The notes under the pieces were generated by a model. That model made no database searches. It was not told the DNA's origin and worked only from the letters and a program-made list of their open reading frames with translations. A stretch of 64,000 nucleotides of DNA, taken from contig JAFRBI010000011.1 in assembly GCA_017404935.1 (NCBI GenBank), positions 1-64,000 on the forward strand, read 5' to 3'. Shown here one piece after another: positions 39,974 to 49,815 of this stretch. The DNA is from Candidatus Saccharimonadota bacterium (lineage in GTDB: Bacteria > Patescibacteriota > Saccharimonadia > Saccharimonadales > Saccharimonadaceae). Positions within the stretch are counted from its first letter, which is position 1; each line of letters opens with the position of its first letter. Made by a program: the position numbers and the translations under genes.

Positions 39974-40144
39974 AATTAAAGTGATTTTAGACAGCTTGGA
40001 CTTGTTTGCTTGTAAAATTCACAACATAAAGGCAAGAAAAAATGCTCTTATAATCGGAGCATTTTTTCATTGTCAGGTTGTGAATTCTACGCAAACAAAT
40101 CTGGTCTAAATCTCATTATGCTGTCTAAAATCACTTTAATTTTA
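39971..40144. repeat. hairpin element copy X: 124-bp core between perfect 25-bp inverted arms
   Basis: The left arm 39971-39995 and right arm 40120-40144 are exact reverse complements (AATTAAAGTGATTTTAGAC on the left). The core (39996-40119) is about 93% identical to the core at 57500-57623. It folds on itself, with the apical hairpin AATGCTC/GAGCATT. The arms of the two copies are unrelated in sequence. Confidence 0.85.
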
Positions 40145-40147
40145 GAC

Positions 40148-40178
40148 CCAAAAAACACCCGTAAAAAGGGTGATTTTT
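40148..40178 (+). terminator. intrinsic terminator after khpA and element X
   Basis: AAAAACACCC pairs with GGGTGATTTTT around GTAAAAA. The A- and T-rich flanks suit either direction. The rest of 40179-40289 shows only an AGCACTTTTTT/AAAAAAGTGTGCT inverted repeat. Confidence 0.65.
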
Positions 40179-40289
40179 AGACATATATAAGCTCTCAACT
40201 CTCCCGTAGATTGTTTACAAGCCGACTCGCAGTTAGTTAGCTTAAGAACTATTATATAGCACTTTTTTAAAAATGCAAGTACTTTTTTA

Positions 40290-40479
40290 TGGACTTTTTG
40301 AAAAAAGTGTGCTAGAATAATGGTAAGAAGTAGTGTGCTAAAGCCCAGATTCTTTAGGGGAAATGGCGAATCCCTAGGGGGAGGCTTGTAGCAGTAATCT
40401 TCGGCGCTGAGACAGTTCCGGTTGTGGAGACTTGTGTGCTGTCAAAAAGATACTAATAACACTAAATAAAAGAGGTAAA
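40290..40479 (+). promoter_or_regulatory. rpoBC promoter and structured 155-nt leader
   Basis: TGGACT (40290-40295), 17 bp, TAGAAT (40313-40318) gives a start near 40325. TGCTA-AAGCC (40336-40345) pairs with GGCTT-TAGCA (40383-40393), enclosing TAGGG/CCCTA. A further ~85 nt follow before AGAGG and the ATG. No rplJ or rplL lies upstream. The length and fold suggest regulation. Confidence 0.6.
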
Positions 40480-43400
40480 ATGGCGACAAAACCTACCAAG
40501 GAACGCTTATTCTTCACTGAGGAAGATAAAGCGGTCGAAGTCCCAGATATGGTGATTCACCAGAAAAAATCTTGGGAAGACTTCGTAGAAAACGGTCTAC
40601 AAGAGGTTTTTGACGAGCTTAATCCGATCGACGATTATACTGGCCAAAAGTTCTCGCTCCGTTTTAAAGATTACAAATTTAAAGAGCCACAGGAGAGCGA
40701 ACAGGAAGCAAAATACAACCTTGCTACCTATGAAAAACCTCTCTATGTAACTGTAGAGCTCGAAAACAAGAAAACTAAAACCAAGAAAAAACAAGAGATT
40801 TACTTCGGTAATTACCCTTGTATGACTGATAGAGCTACCTTTGTGATCAACGGCACCGAGCGTGTGATTGTATCTCAGCTCATTCGTTCGGCTGGTGTAT
40901 TTTTTACTGCTGAAAATATCGGTGTTCGCAATTTGTACGGTGCTAAAATCATCCCAGGTCGTGGTGCTTGGCTTGAATTTGAAACTACCGCAAATGGTAC
41001 AATTTCAGTAAAAATCGACCGTCGTCGCAAGATTCCAGTAACAACTTTCTTAAGAGCTCTCGGTATGAAGGAAAGCGAAATCAAGAAAGCATTTGCTAAA
41101 ATCGATAATGGCGAAAAGAAATTTATCGAAACTACTCTCGAAAAAGATCCAACCTCTACTCAAGGTGAGGCACTTCTTGAAGTTTACAGACGGATTCGCC
41201 CAGGCGATCTCGCTACTGTAGAAAACGCTAAATCAATGATCGACAGAATGTTCTTCGATCCAAAGCGTTACGACTATTCTAAAGTTGGTCGTTTTAAGAT
41301 GAATAGAAGACTCGGTTTTGATACTCCAAACGAGCCAGAATACCGCACTCTTCAAATGAAAGATCTCGTGGCAATTATCTCTGAGATTATTCGTCTCAAT
41401 AATACTCAAGAGCCAGCTGACGATATCGACTCTCTTTCAAATCGTAGAGTAAAATTGGTTGGCGAATTGGTACAAAGACAATTCCGTCTCGGTATGCTTC
41501 GTTTGCAACGCAACATTCTAGATAGAATGTCAATGGCAAACCCAGATGATGCAGTGCCACTTCAGTTAATCAACCCACGCCCAGTGGTAGCAGCAGTAAA
41601 AGAGTTCTTTTCCACTTCTCAGCTTTCACAGCTAATGGACGAAGTAAACCCATTTTCTGAACTTGCACACAAGCGTCGTCTATCTTCTATGGGTCCTGGT
41701 GGTCTAACAAGAGAGCGCGCTGGCTTTGATGTGCGCGATGCTCACCCAACCCACTACGGTAGAATCTGTACCGTAGAAACCCCAGAAGGTGGTAACGTAG
41801 GTTTGGTGCTCAACCTTGCTACTTACGCAAAAATCAACGAATATGGCTTTATCGAAGCCCCATATCTCGTAGTTAAAAATGGTAAAATCACCGACGAAGT
41901 CGTTTACATGGACGCCGCCACAGAAGACGACAAAATTATCGCCGATGCATCAGTAAAAGTAGATAAAAACGGTAAATTTAAAGAAGACTGGGTATCTGCC
42001 CGTGTTCACGGGAAGCCAGCTCAGGTAGAAGCCAAGAAAGTCACTCACGTGGACGCCGCACACAAGGAAATTCTTGGTGTATCTGCATCTCTGATTCCAT
42101 TTGTAGAGAAAAACCGTGTTGACCGCTCATTGATGGCCTGCGCCATGCAGAAACAAGCAGTGCCACTTTTAAGAACCGATAATCCAATTGTTGGTACTGG
42201 TATTGAGCGTGAAGTCGCTAAAAACACTTCACAGCTAATTGTGGCCGAAGGTCCTGGTGTGGTAGAAAAAGCTGATGGGCAGTCGGTAGTTGTTAAATAC
42301 GATAAAGGTGGTAAGCACGAATACAAGCTCACTCACTTTGAAAAGACCAACGATGACCGTTGTTACAACCAGCGCACAGTAGTAGCACGTGGTCAAAAGG
42401 TTAAGAAGGGTGATGCTCTTATTGAGGGTGCTTCTATTCACGATAAAGAATTGGCACTAGGTAGAGATCTTCTCGTAGCCTTTATGCCGTGGCGTGGTTA
42501 TAACATGGACGACGCTATCGTAATTTCTAATCGCTTGGTAGAAGACGATAGCCTTACCTCTATCAATATTAAAGATTTCGACGTAGAAGTTCGTGAAACT
42601 AAACTTGGCCCAGAACAAGTTACCCGTGATATCCCAAACGTATCTGAACATTCACTTCGCCACCTCGGTGAAGATGGTATCGTTACCATTGGCTCAGAAG
42701 TTAAAAATGGCGATATCTTGGTAGGCAAGATTACTCCAAAGGGTGAAAGAGAACTCTCTTCTGAGGAAAGACTCCTTCGCGCTATCTTTGGTGAAAAAGC
42801 CAATGACGTTCGTGATACATCTGTCAGGATGAATGGTTCTTCCGTTGGTAAAGTTGTAGATGTTCGTGTTTACGATGCTGAAACTTGCCGCGAACAAGGT
42901 CACGAGCTCAAAGCTGGTGTGCTCAAGCAAATCAAGATTTATGTAGCTGAAATGCGTAAGATTGGCGTAGGCGACAAGCTCGCTGGTCGTCACGGTAACA
43001 AGGGCGTAGTTTCACGCGTTCTTCCAGTAGAAGATATGCCATTTATGGAAGATGGTACTCCAATTGATATCATTCTTTCACCAATGGGTGTGCCTTCTCG
43101 TATGAACCTTGGTCAGCTCTTTGAAATCCACCTTGGTATGGCAGCAAGAGCTCTTGGTTATAAGGTAGCAACTCCACCATTTAACGGTGTGCCAGATGAG
43201 GTTATCTCTGATGAGCTCGAAAAAGCAGGCTTTGCTCGTGATGGTAAAGTTCAGCTCTTTGACGGTCTTACTGGTGAACCATTTGATGAAAGAACTTCTG
43301 TGGGTGTAATGCACATGCTCAAGCTTCACCACATGGTAGAAGATAAGATCCACGCACGTTCCACTGGTCCTTACACCATGGTTACCCAACAACCACTTGG

Positions 43401-43872
43401 TGGTAAAGCTCAGAACGGTGGTCAGAGATTTGGGGAAATGGAGGTATGGGCACTCGAAGCTTATGGTGCTGCCACAACCCTCCAGGAAATGCTCACCATC
43501 AAATCAGATGACGTTTACGGTCGTGCTAAGGCATACGAAGCCATTATCAAACACGAGCCAATTGAAGGTCCAAAACTTCCAGAAGGCTTTAACGTGCTTG
43601 TAAAAGAGCTTCAAGGTTTAGGCCTTAAAGTAGATCTTCTTGATCACGGTGAATCAGCTGACGCTGGTGATGTGATTGAAAAGACCTCAAGAGAAATTGA
43701 AAAGTCTAAAGACGACCAATCAATTTATGATCAACATAAGAAAGATGCCGAGCCAGTCACGCTTGATCTTGACGAAAACGAAGCAGCAGCGATGATGGCC
43801 GAAGAAGGTATCGAAATAAAAGAGGCTGATGAGCTAGACGATGGCACCATCGACCTCGGAGAGGAGTTCTAA
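40480..43872 (+). CDS. rpoB: DNA-directed RNA polymerase subunit beta
   Basis: 1130 aa from ATG 40480 (AGAGG upstream; the frame is open further upstream within the leader). It contains the rifampicin-region sequence MDEVNPFSELAHKRRLSSMGPGGLTRERAGF, the GDKLAGRHGNKG catalytic-face motif, and the C-terminal QPLGGKAQNGGQRFGEMEVWALEAYGA clamp segment. An acidic tail ends the protein. rpoC begins 1 nt after its stop. Confidence 0.98.
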   Translation: MATKPTKERLFFTEEDKAVEVPDMVIHQKKSWEDFVENGLQEVFDELNPIDDYTGQKFSLRFKDYKFKEPQESEQEAKYNLATYEKPLYVTVELENKKTKTKKKQEIYFGNYPCMTDRATFVINGTERVIVSQLIRSAGVFFTAENIGVRNLYGAKIIPGRGAWLEFETTANGTISVKIDRRRKIPVTTFLRALGMKESEIKKAFAKIDNGEKKFIETTLEKDPTSTQGEALLEVYRRIRPGDLATVENAKSMIDRMFFDPKRYDYSKVGRFKMNRRLGFDTPNEPEYRTLQMKDLVAIISEIIRLNNTQEPADDIDSLSNRRVKLVGELVQRQFRLGMLRLQRNILDRMSMANPDDAVPLQLINPRPVVAAVKEFFSTSQLSQLMDEVNPFSELAHKRRLSSMGPGGLTRERAGFDVRDAHPTHYGRICTVETPEGGNVGLVLNLATYAKINEYGFIEAPYLVVKNGKITDEVVYMDAATEDDKIIADASVKVDKNGKFKEDWVSARVHGKPAQVEAKKVTHVDAAHKEILGVSASLIPFVEKNRVDRSLMACAMQKQAVPLLRTDNPIVGTGIEREVAKNTSQLIVAEGPGVVEKADGQSVVVKYDKGGKHEYKLTHFEKTNDDRCYNQRTVVARGQKVKKGDALIEGASIHDKELALGRDLLVAFMPWRGYNMDDAIVISNRLVEDDSLTSINIKDFDVEVRETKLGPEQVTRDIPNVSEHSLRHLGEDGIVTIGSEVKNGDILVGKITPKGERELSSEERLLRAIFGEKANDVRDTSVRMNGSSVGKVVDVRVYDAETCREQGHELKAGVLKQIKIYVAEMRKIGVGDKLAGRHGNKGVVSRVLPVEDMPFMEDGTPIDIILSPMGVPSRMNLGQLFEIHLGMAARALGYKVATPPFNGVPDEVISDELEKAGFARDGKVQLFDGLTGEPFDERTSVGVMHMLKLHHMVEDKIHARSTGPYTMVTQQPLGGKAQNGGQRFGEMEVWALEAYGAATTLQEMLTIKSDDVYGRAKAYEAIIKHEPIEGPKLPEGFNVLVKELQGLGLKVDLLDHGESADAGDVIEKTSREIEKSKDDQSIYDQHKKDAEPVTLDLDENEAAAMMAEEGIEIKEADELDDGTIDLGEEF

Positions 43873-43873
43873 T

Positions 43874-46800
43874 ATGGCTTGGATGGATAATTTCATTTCA
43901 GCATCAGACTTCGATTCGATTAGACTTACGGTGGCTAGCCGTGACGACATCTTGAATTGGAGCTATGGTGAAGTAACCAAACCAGAAACCATTAACTATC
44001 GTACCCAAAAGCCAGAACGTGATGGTCTGTTCTGTGAAAGAATCTTTGGTCCAACCAAAGACATCAACCCACACGATTCTAAGCTTAAAGGTGTTCGCTC
44101 ACGCGAGGCGGCTGTAGATAAGGAAGGTAACCTAGTTACTAAATCTATCACCCGTCGTGAACGTATGGGGCACATCGCCCTCGCTGCACCAGTAGCGCAT
44201 ATCTGGTTTATGCGTGGCGTGCCTTCTGCACTTTCACTTCTTCTTGATATCACCGTTAAAAATATCGAGAAAGTAGTGTATTTTGCAACTTACTTAATTG
44301 TAGATTGTAAAGATGAAGCAGTTTTGGCAGCTTTAGAGCAACTAGAGCAACAAACTGTGGCTGCAAGAGAAGCGATTAACTTACGCTCAAAAGAAGCTGC
44401 TAAGGCTAAAGATGCCGATGTAGACGCTATCGTAAAAGCTCGCGACGAAGAGTTGGCTGAGCTTGAAGAAGATTACAGCGCTCGCAAAAATCTTCTTGAA
44501 TCCTTTAGAAAAGGTGGCGTCATTACAGAGGTAGATTATCGTAACCTTCCTGAAGAATACGAAGATCTTATCACTGTAGAAATGGGCGCAACTGCTATCA
44601 AGAAATTACTTGATGAAATCGATCTTGATAAACTTATCGAAGATCTTCATAAGCAAGCTGAAGAAGCCAAAGGTCAAAAAGAGAAGAAAATTCAAAAACG
44701 TCTCAAAACTTTGGAAGGTATGCAAGCTGCTGGTATTAAACCAGAAGATTTGGTACTTACTGTAGTTCCAGTAATTCCACCAGATCTACGCCCTATGATT
44801 GCACTTCCTGGTGGCCGTTTTGCTACATCTGATCTTAACGACCTTTATCGTCGTGTAATTAACCGTAACAATCGTCTCAAAAAGCTCCTAGATCTTAACG
44901 CTCCAGAGGTGATTTGTAGAAACGAAATGCGTATGCTTCAAGAGGCTGTCGATGCCCTGATCGATAACTCTGCTGCTCACGGTTCTCGTGGTGCTAACTC
45001 TACCAACGGTCGTAGAAAGCTCAAATCTTTGTCTGACCTTCTCAAGGGTAAACAAGGTCGTTTCCGCCAGAATCTTCTTGGTAAACGTGTAGACTACTCT
45101 GGTCGTTCTGTGATCGTGGTAGGTCCAGAACTAAAACTTAACGAATGTGGTCTTCCTAAGCAAATGGCACTTGAACTATTTAAGCCATTCGTAATTTCTT
45201 GGCTGATTGGTCACGATCACGCTAACAACATTCGCGCTGCATCGAGACTTATCGAAGCTAAAGAAACCGTAGTTTGGGATGCTTTGGACGAAGTAATTGA
45301 AGGTAAGTATGTGCTCCTCAACCGTGCACCATCTCTTCACCGTCTATCTGTACAAGCTTTCCAACCTCGGCTTATTGATGGTAAAGCTATCAAGCTTCAC
45401 CCACTCGTAGCATCTGGCTTTAACGCCGACTACGATGGTGACCAGATGGCAGTTCATCTACCTCTATCTGAAGGTGCCCAAAAAGAAGCTAAAGAGCTTA
45501 TGACGGCAGAGAAAAACTTACTCAAGCCAGCTGATGGTTCTCCAGTTCTTGCTATTTATCAGGACGTAGTGCTCGGTGCATATTATCTCACTTACGACAA
45601 ACCAGGTACTGATACCGATAAGCCAAAAGCCTTCTCTTCTGTATATGAGGCAGAAATGGCTTACGAACAAGGAATTATCGCTCTTCAAACCCCAATTCGG
45701 GTGTTCACCAAGAAAGAGGCTCGTAATACTACCCTTGGTCGTGTGATCTTTAACGAGATTTTGCCAAAGGATTATCCATATGACAACTCTGTTCAAACTA
45801 AGAAGCACCTTTCTAAGGTAATGGCAGACATCTTTGATCTTTACGGTGCAGAAGTAACGGTAAAAACTGCCGATGCTCTTAAGGATCTTGCCTTTGAATA
45901 TGAGACAATCGCCTCCATTTCAACCGCAAAAGACGACTACCCAACCTACGACGAAATTGAAGACTTCATCGCCGAAGGTGACGCTAAAACTGCTATGATT
46001 CAGCAAGACTTTGATGACGGTCTTACTACTGAAGAAGAACGTTATCGCCTTACTATCGCTAACTGGCGCGACATCGACAGCAAGATTTCGGACTTCCTCT
46101 CTAACAAACTTTCTGAGATGGATACCGATATCGCTGTAATGGTGAACTCCGGTGCTCGTGGTAACATTTCTAACATTAAGCTTGCTTCCGCCGAGATTGG
46201 TATCATGGTGGATATTAACAACAACGAAATCGAGCTCCCAGTCAAATCTTCTTACAAGAAAGGTTTGAACACTTTGGAGTCCTTTATCGCAACTCGTGGT
46301 GCTCGTCAAGGTCAGGTGTCTACGGCACTTCGTACTGCAGACTCTGGTTACCTCACTCGTCGTCTCGTAGATGTATCTCAAGATGTATTTACTACCGATG
46401 AAGAAGCAGAAGATCCAGGCTTTGCAGTCTACAAGAGCGAAACCGAAGTATCTGGCATCGAATTTGCAGCTAGAATTGCTGGTCGCTACACCGCAGAACC
46501 AGTTCCAGGCTACCTAGAAGCTGACGAACTTATTTCTAAAGACGTAGCAGAACAAATCGAAGCAGACGACAATATTCAATCTGTAAAGATTCAATCTATT
46601 CTTTCTACTACTGCAGTAGAAGGTGTGCCTAGAAAAGCTTACGGTGTAGATATGTCTACCCGTGAACTCGTAGATGCAAACGAACCAGTAGGTGTAATTG
46701 CTGCTCAATCTCTTGGTGAGCCAGGTACGCAGCTTACCCTTGATACCAAACACGGTTCTGGTGTGGCAGGTTCTGGTGCTATCGCAAGAGGCCTTCCTCG

Positions 46801-47707
46801 TGTAGAAGAGCTTCTCGAAGCTCGTTCGCCAAAGGGTCAGGCGTATGTTTCGCCTATCAACGGTGTAGTAACCGTAAAAGATGAGAAAAATCACTATATT
46901 GTGACTATTGAAGCCCAATCTGGCCCGGTAGATAGAATTGAGCTAAATGGTAGAAAGCCTTCGGTAAAAGATGGCGAATCTGTAAAAGCTGGTGCCACTC
47001 TCATTAAAAAGAGCAAAGAAGGCGCTTCAATCAAAGCTTCTAAGGCTGGTATTGTTGAGCTCGTTAAGGATGCTATCATCTTGGTAGCCGAAGGCTCTGA
47101 TAGAACCGAAATGAAGATCCCAGGTGATGCCGAACTTGTCGTTAAGACCGGCGACACCGTAGAAGCAGGTGACAGAATCACCACTGGTTCTCTTAACCTT
47201 CAAGATTTGATGAACTACAAGGGTATTGAAGCCACTGAGCGTTACATTATGAACGATGTTCTCTCGGTGTACTCGGCTCAGGGTCACGAAATTTCACCAA
47301 AACACCTTGAAATCTTGGTTCGCCAAATGTTCTCCAAGGTGGAAATCAAAGATCCAGGCGATTCTCGCTTCGTATCTGGTGAGATTGTCTCTAGAGCTGA
47401 TGCTCTCTCTGAAAACGCTGCTCTTGAAAAGGCCGGCAAAAAACCAGCTGAGTTTATCAACAAGCTTCTTGGTATTACCAAGGTGTCTATCTACTCTGAT
47501 TCATTCTTATCTGCAGCATCATTCCAAGATACCACTCGTGTTCTTATCGGCGCAGCTATCAGAGGCTCAGTAGATCATCTCAAGGGTCTCAAAGAGAACG
47601 TAATTATTGGTCGCAAGATCCCTGTAGGTACAGGGGTAGCCCCAATTGAAGACTTCGAAACACCAGATTCCAAGGTTCCTACAGAGGAAGACCTTGAAAA
47701 TCTTTAA
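43874..47707 (+). CDS. rpoC: DNA-directed RNA polymerase subunit beta-prime
   Basis: 1277 aa from ATG 43874, with GGAGAGGAG in the end of rpoB as ribosome site. The active-site motif is NADYDGDQMA, and the trigger-loop region is present. The N-terminal zinc ribbon that normally follows FGPTKD with four cysteines is replaced by DINPHDSKLKGVRSREAAV, without cysteines. The second zinc site (normally CxxxxGxCxxCYG) reads TTAVEGVPRKAYGVD, also without cysteines. A lysine/glutamate-rich helical insert lies around residues 165-280. Confidence 0.97.
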   Translation: MAWMDNFISASDFDSIRLTVASRDDILNWSYGEVTKPETINYRTQKPERDGLFCERIFGPTKDINPHDSKLKGVRSREAAVDKEGNLVTKSITRRERMGHIALAAPVAHIWFMRGVPSALSLLLDITVKNIEKVVYFATYLIVDCKDEAVLAALEQLEQQTVAAREAINLRSKEAAKAKDADVDAIVKARDEELAELEEDYSARKNLLESFRKGGVITEVDYRNLPEEYEDLITVEMGATAIKKLLDEIDLDKLIEDLHKQAEEAKGQKEKKIQKRLKTLEGMQAAGIKPEDLVLTVVPVIPPDLRPMIALPGGRFATSDLNDLYRRVINRNNRLKKLLDLNAPEVICRNEMRMLQEAVDALIDNSAAHGSRGANSTNGRRKLKSLSDLLKGKQGRFRQNLLGKRVDYSGRSVIVVGPELKLNECGLPKQMALELFKPFVISWLIGHDHANNIRAASRLIEAKETVVWDALDEVIEGKYVLLNRAPSLHRLSVQAFQPRLIDGKAIKLHPLVASGFNADYDGDQMAVHLPLSEGAQKEAKELMTAEKNLLKPADGSPVLAIYQDVVLGAYYLTYDKPGTDTDKPKAFSSVYEAEMAYEQGIIALQTPIRVFTKKEARNTTLGRVIFNEILPKDYPYDNSVQTKKHLSKVMADIFDLYGAEVTVKTADALKDLAFEYETIASISTAKDDYPTYDEIEDFIAEGDAKTAMIQQDFDDGLTTEEERYRLTIANWRDIDSKISDFLSNKLSEMDTDIAVMVNSGARGNISNIKLASAEIGIMVDINNNEIELPVKSSYKKGLNTLESFIATRGARQGQVSTALRTADSGYLTRRLVDVSQDVFTTDEEAEDPGFAVYKSETEVSGIEFAARIAGRYTAEPVPGYLEADELISKDVAEQIEADDNIQSVKIQSILSTTAVEGVPRKAYGVDMSTRELVDANEPVGVIAAQSLGEPGTQLTLDTKHGSGVAGSGAIARGLPRVEELLEARSPKGQAYVSPINGVVTVKDEKNHYIVTIEAQSGPVDRIELNGRKPSVKDGESVKAGATLIKKSKEGASIKASKAGIVELVKDAIILVAEGSDRTEMKIPGDAELVVKTGDTVEAGDRITTGSLNLQDLMNYKGIEATERYIMNDVLSVYSAQGHEISPKHLEILVRQMFSKVEIKDPGDSRFVSGEIVSRADALSENAALEKAGKKPAEFINKLLGITKVSIYSDSFLSAASFQDTTRVLIGAAIRGSVDHLKGLKENVIIGRKIPVGTGVAPIEDFETPDSKVPTEEDLENL

Positions 47708-47716
47708 AAAGTGTGA

Positions 47717-47722
47717 TATAAT
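47717..47722 (+). promoter_or_regulatory. extended -10 promoter of the L6 operon
   Basis: TGATATAAT, 30 nt before the rplF start, just after rpoC. It gives the L6-L18-S5-L15 cluster its own transcript. AAGGAAAG is the ribosome site. Confidence 0.6.
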
Positions 47723-47752
47723 TAAATTAACAATAATAACGTAAGGAAAGAT

Positions 47753-48289
47753 ATGAGTCGTATCGGAAAACAACCCATCGATATTCCGGCGGGAGTGACA
47801 ATTACGGTCGGCGACAAAGAGATTACTGTCGCAGGCCCTAAGGGTCAACTCATCGTCCCGGTTCAAGAGAATACCACTACTAAGGTAGAAGGTACTCAGG
47901 TTATCGTTACCCGTAAGGATGACGAGCCAAAATCTCGGGCCTTCCATGGTCTCCAGAGAGCATTGATTAACAATGCTGTAATTGGGGTCACCAAAGGCTA
48001 CGAGAAAAAACTAGAAGTAAACGGCGTAGGTTTTCGTCTTTCTGGCGGTGGCCAAGAGATTGAAATGGCACTCGGCTTTTCACACCCAGTGAAATACAGA
48101 GCCCCAGAAGGCGTCCAACTTGCTACCAACAAAATGGAGATTACCGTATCGGGGATTGACAAGCAAAAAGTTGGTCAAGTAGCCGCAGAAATTCGTGCGC
48201 TTAAGAAACCAGAACCTTATAAGGGTAAAGGTATAAAGTACGTGGATGAAGTAATCATTCGCAAGGCTGGAAAGGCAGGTAAGAAATAA
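47753..48289 (+). CDS. rplF: 50S ribosomal protein uL6
   Basis: 178 aa. It begins SRIGKQPIDIPAGVTI and carries the C-terminal PEPYKGKGIKYVDEVI motif. It is the head of a displaced second half of the spc operon, here following rpoC rather than rpsH. Confidence 0.97.
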   Translation: MSRIGKQPIDIPAGVTITVGDKEITVAGPKGQLIVPVQENTTTKVEGTQVIVTRKDDEPKSRAFHGLQRALINNAVIGVTKGYEKKLEVNGVGFRLSGGGQEIEMALGFSHPVKYRAPEGVQLATNKMEITVSGIDKQKVGQVAAEIRALKKPEPYKGKGIKYVDEVIIRKAGKAGKK

Positions 48290-48618
48290 TGGATAAGGTA
48301 TTTAGAAAAGCTCGCACTCGTGCTAAAATTCACGGCACTAGCGAGCGCCCAAGACTAACTGTTCATTTTTCTAACTTGCACATTACCGCGCAAGTGATTG
48401 ATGACGACAAAAAGACTACTCTAGCTTATGCTACCACTAAAGGCGCCAAAATGACTGGCACCAAGACCGAAAAGGCCGCTAAAATTGGCGAGGAAATTGC
48501 CAAAAAAGCTAAAGCCGCTAAAGTCAAAAAGGTAGTATTTGACAGAGGTGCAAAACTATATGCAGGCAGAATGAACGCTTTAGCCGACGCTGCTCGCAAG
48601 GAAGGATTGGAGTTCTAA
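48289..48618 (+). CDS. rplR: 50S ribosomal protein uL18
   Basis: 109 aa. It contains RPRLTVHFSNLHITAQVIDD and FDRGAKLYAGRMNALADAAR. It binds 5S rRNA. It overlaps rplF by one base. Confidence 0.96.
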   Translation: MDKVFRKARTRAKIHGTSERPRLTVHFSNLHITAQVIDDDKKTTLAYATTKGAKMTGTKTEKAAKIGEEIAKKAKAAKVKKVVFDRGAKLYAGRMNALADAARKEGLEF

Positions 48619-48619
48619 A

Positions 48620-49345
48620 ATGGCAGAAGATCAGAATAAGGCCCCAAGAGTAATCAACAAATCCGGTACTCTTAAGATGGACGATAAAATCGCCGCTTCT
48701 AAGCAGGTGCGTGATATTTCCGGCAAGAAAATGGACCGCAGAAATCGTCGTGACAGAGTAAAAGCCGAAACCGGGCCAAAAGAATTTGATGAAATTACTA
48801 TTGCAATCGATCGCGTATCTCGTACTGTAGCCGGTGGCCGCAGAATGAGATTTAAAGCTCTCGTTGCAATTGGCAACCACAAGAATAAGGTTGGTATTGG
48901 TGTAGCTAAGGGTAACGATGTTACTACCGCTGTAAATAAAGCTACTGCCAAGGCTAAAAAGACCATGATTACCTTTAATATGGACGGCGAAACTATTTGC
49001 CACGAAACTCGTACCAAGATTACTGGCGCAGACGTTTTGATGAAGCCAGCTGCACCTGGTACTGGTATTATCGCTGGTGGTACCGTGCGTTCCATTATGG
49101 GTCTTACAGGGGTAAAGAACTTAATTTCTAAATCTCTCGGCTCTACTAACAAGGTAAACATCGCTTACGCAGTAATGGAAGGTTTGAAAGCTCAAGTCCC
49201 ACGTAAGGATTGGGTAAGAGGCGAAGGTAAAGCAGAGGTAAAAGCTGCTCCAGCTAAGAAAGCTGAGGTAAAAAAACCTGAAGCCAAGAAACCAGCTGCA
49301 AAGAAAGCCCCAGCTAAAAAAGCTGCTAAGAAGGAGGCTAAGTAA
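48620..49345 (+). CDS. rpsE: 30S ribosomal protein uS5
   Basis: 241 aa. The S5 core covers about residues 45-200 (RVSRTVAGGRRMRFKALV, GNHKNKVGIGVAKGNDV, AGGTVRSIMGLTGVKN). A lysine/alanine/proline tail repeats KKPEAKKPAAKK. rplO follows directly, so uL30 (rpmD), usually between them, is absent. Confidence 0.96.
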   Translation: MAEDQNKAPRVINKSGTLKMDDKIAASKQVRDISGKKMDRRNRRDRVKAETGPKEFDEITIAIDRVSRTVAGGRRMRFKALVAIGNHKNKVGIGVAKGNDVTTAVNKATAKAKKTMITFNMDGETICHETRTKITGADVLMKPAAPGTGIIAGGTVRSIMGLTGVKNLISKSLGSTNKVNIAYAVMEGLKAQVPRKDWVRGEGKAEVKAAPAKKAEVKKPEAKKPAAKKAPAKKAAKKEAK

Positions 49346-49815
49346 TGAAATACAATGATTTAAAGGTAGAAAAAAATACCAGACCAAACCGTAAAGGTCG
49401 TGGTATCTCTGCTGGCCAGGGCAAAACTGCTGGCCGTGGTACCAAAGGTCAAAAATCTCGTGCTGGTCACAACAAGATGCCAGCTGGGTTTATGGGTGGT
49501 CAACGCGCTATTATGCAGGCTATTCCAAAACTCAAAGGTTTTAAATCTTTCCATAAAAAAGCAGAGGTGGTTTACACCGACAGATTAAACGACCTTAAAG
49601 GTAAGGTAGATAACCTAATTTTAGCTGAAAAAGGCCTCATTTCTAGCCCTTACAACAAAGTAAAGGTAATTTCAAGAGGTGAATTAACTGCTAAAATCGA
49701 GTTAGAAACTCAATTTGCTTCTAAGAGTGCGGTAGAAGCTATCAAAAAAGCGGGTGGTTCTTACAAAAAAGTGGAGGTTTTAAAGAGAAATGCAAGAGAA
49801 AGAGCTAAAGACTAG
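49345..49815 (+). CDS. rplO: 50S ribosomal protein uL15
   Basis: 156 aa. It contains NRKGRGISAGQGKTAGRGTKGQKSRAG and GGQRAIMQAIPKLKGF. The C-terminus is shortened and basic. The next gene overlaps its end by 26 nt. secY, the usual neighbour, is not here. Confidence 0.96.
   Translation: MKYNDLKVEKNTRPNRKGRGISAGQGKTAGRGTKGQKSRAGHNKMPAGFMGGQRAIMQAIPKLKGFKSFHKKAEVVYTDRLNDLKGKVDNLILAEKGLISSPYNKVKVISRGELTAKIELETQFASKSAVEAIKKAGGSYKKVEVLKRNARERAKD

Noticed and set aside
39971-40144. Hairpin elements as integron attC sites
   Set aside because: They lack the attC core sites and occur singly between housekeeping genes, without an integrase or cassette array in the window.
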